From: DASTGO01 sp035719045 | GTDB taxonomy: Bacteria > Actinomycetota > Actinomycetes > Actinomycetales > Kineosporiaceae | Direction: 5' to 3' | Assembly (NCBI GenBank): GCA_035719045.1 | Contig: DASTGO010000078.1 | Span: 1-22,804, forward strand | DNA length: 22,804 bases | Shown here: piece by piece, positions 21,824 through 22,804 of the stretch | Numbering within the stretch: the first letter of the stretch is position 1 | How the letters are laid out: every line of letters begins with the position of its first letter | Program-made: the position numbers and the translations under genes | Notes under the pieces: generated by a model | The model's database searches: none | Seen by the model: only the letters and a program-made list of their open reading frames with translations | What the model was told of the DNA's origin: nothing

Positions 21824-22804
21824 ATGATCCGGGCATTCGGCGTCGCGGACGTGCGGGCGGCGGAGGCCGTCCGGCTGGCCCAGGTGCCGGAGGGTGCCCT
21901 CATGCAACGGGCCGCCTCCGGGCTGGCGGCCACCTGCCTGCTGCTGCTGAGGGAACGGCGCGGACGGGTGTCCGGGGCCCGGGCGCTGCTGCTGGTCGGC
22001 GCCGGCAACAACGGCGGGGATGCGCTGTGGGCCGGGCAGCGGCTGGCCGCCCGGGGGGTGCAGGTGGTCGCGGTCACACTGTCGGCCTCGGTGCACTCCG
22101 AGGGGCTGGCCGCCTTGCGCAGCGCAGGCGGCCGGGTCCGGACCGCGCCACGCCCGGGTGACGGCTGGCCTGACGCCACCGACCCTGCCGGTCCTGCGCT
22201 CGCCGGTCCCGTGCCCGGCGGTCCGGTGCGTGGCGGTCGGGCGTCCGGCGATCCCGTGCTCACCGATGCCGACCTCACCGGCACCGACCTGATCATCGAC
22301 GGGATCGTCGGGCTCGGTGGGGCACCGGGACTGCGGGAGCCCGCGGCCGGACTGGTCGCCCGGTTGCTCGGGGACGGCGGGACCGGCGGCGCGGCAGAGG
22401 TCCGCCGCCCGCTCGTCGTGGCCGTCGACCTGCCCAGCGGGGTGGACCCCGACGAGGGCAGCACCCCGGCCCCGCATGTGCGCGCCGATGTCACGGTGAC
22501 CTTCGGGGCGGCCAAGCCCTGCCTGCTGCTGCCGCCCGCCTCCCGGGCCGCCGGCCGGGTGATCGAGGTGGACATCGGCCTGCGGGACCTGCTGCCCGCC
22601 GCGGCGGCCGTGGAGCGTCTGGAGGCCGCCGACGTCGCGGCCCGGTGGCCGGTGCCGGGCCCGGGGTCCGACAAGTACCGGCGCGGGGTGGTGGGTGTCG
22701 TCGCCGGGTCGGCCGCGTACACCGGCGCCGCCGTGCTGGCCTGCGGCGGAGCCCTGCGCGCGGGGGCGGGGATGGTCCGGTACGTGGGGCCGGGACCGGC
22801 CGCC
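21824..22804 (+). CDS. nnr: Bifunctional NAD(P)H-hydrate epimerase / dehydratase (partial)
   Basis: The frame is open for 327 codons from ATG 21824 to the window edge without a stop. GGGAGG (21812-21817) lies six bases upstream. The N-terminal YjeF epimerase domain shows VGAGNNGGDALWAG (58-71; D66), DLPSGVDPDEG (202-212) and VTFGAAKPCLLLPP. The kinase-like ADP/ATP-dependent dehydratase domain begins near residue 281 with SDKYRRGVVGVVAGSAAYTG and continues AAVLACGGALRAGAGMVRYV. The enzyme repairs hydrated NADH and NADPH. Residues 122-156 are an unusual Gly/Pro-rich insertion from 15-base DNA repeats. The following gene order (acpS-nnr) is common in bacteria. Confidence 0.93.
   Translation, partial: MIRAFGVADVRAAEAVRLAQVPEGALMQRAASGLAATCLLLLRERRGRVSGARALLLVGAGNNGGDALWAGQRLAARGVQVVAVTLSASVHSEGLAALRSAGGRVRTAPRPGDGWPDATDPAGPALAGPVPGGPVRGGRASGDPVLTDADLTGTDLIIDGIVGLGGAPGLREPAAGLVARLLGDGGTGGAAEVRRPLVVAVDLPSGVDPDEGSTPAPHVRADVTVTFGAAKPCLLLPPASRAAGRVIEVDIGLRDLLPAAAAVERLEAADVAARWPVPGPGSDKYRRGVVGVVAGSAAYTGAAVLACGGALRAGAGMVRYVGPGPAA
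22187..22291 (+). repeat. Seven-unit 15-bp repeat inside the epimerase coding region
   Basis: Seven consecutive 15-base units, beginning GCCGGTCCTGCGCTC, GCCGGTCCCGTGCCC and GGCGGTCCGGTGCGT, translate as AGPAL, AGPVP, GGPVR, GGRAS, GDPVL, TDADL and TGTDL. The first five are clearly related; the last two have drifted into the conserved domain. The period keeps frame, so the protein gains a flexible loop. Confidence 0.65.

Noticed and set aside
19212..21836. An 874-codon open frame on the minus strand opposite glmS
   Set aside because: It mirrors the GC-biased third positions of glmS and acpS; its His/Asp/Arg/Gly-rich translation has no domain pattern, while glmS on the + strand is unmistakable.
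1..22804. tRNA, rRNA, insertion sequences, integrases or phage genes
   Set aside because: None was seen. All protein genes are chromosomal housekeeping or vertically plausible accessory genes, with uniform base composition.

Overview
The window is a high-GC bacterial chromosome segment holding the end of the S10 operon, the whole spc and alpha ribosomal-protein operons, and the housekeeping genes that follow them in many Actinobacteria. The G/C-dominated third codon positions, GTG starts, TANNNT -10 boxes, the order adk-map-infA-rpmJ-rpsM-rpsK-rpsD-rpoA-rplQ-truA-rplM-rpsI-glmM, a DUF5709-like protein and a mycobacterial-type PanK all point to an actinobacterium. A zinc-type S4 with an intact Cys quartet argues against Streptomyces or Mycobacterium, whose main S4 I recall as lacking the cysteines. 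A Frankia- or Nakamurella-like lineage is my impression, not a determination.

Layout. 1-1084: the last 46 codons of rpsC, then rplP, rpmC and rpsQ. 1139-5531: rplN, rplX, rplE, rpsN (zinc type), an unrecognised 79-codon gene, rpsH, rplF, rplR, rpsE, rpmD and rplO. 5721-8532: secY, adk and map. 8775-12900: infA, rpmJ, rpsM, rpsK, rpsD, rpoA and rplQ, followed by truA (13017-13874). 14087-15295: two accessory genes, a DUF5709-like acidic protein and a PPOX-type flavoprotein. 15727-16707: rplM-rpsI with their own promoter. 16932-21350: glmM, convergent coaA on the minus strand, then glmS. 21442-22804: acpS and a bifunctional NAD(P)HX epimerase/dehydratase cut by the window edge.

The genes form linked modules: ribosomal subunits and RNA polymerase alpha; the Sec translocon and N-terminal methionine removal; tRNA pseudouridylation; the two amino-sugar steps to glucosamine-1-phosphate (GlmS, GlmM); CoA synthesis and its use on acyl carrier protein (CoaA, AcpS); and repair of damaged NAD(P)H. 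Near-perfect GC-rich hairpins without U-tracts sit at most module boundaries (after rplO, adk, map, rpsD, rpoA, truA and rpsI).

Most of the window is ordinary. The points worth a second look are the extra small gene wedged between rpsN and rpsH with a 4-base ATGA overlap, two unrelated tandem-repeat arrays that begin at the stop codons of truA and glmM and place stops in all three frames, a multi-hairpin spacer before rpoA, and a 15-nt repeat expansion inside the NAD(P)HX epimerase domain.
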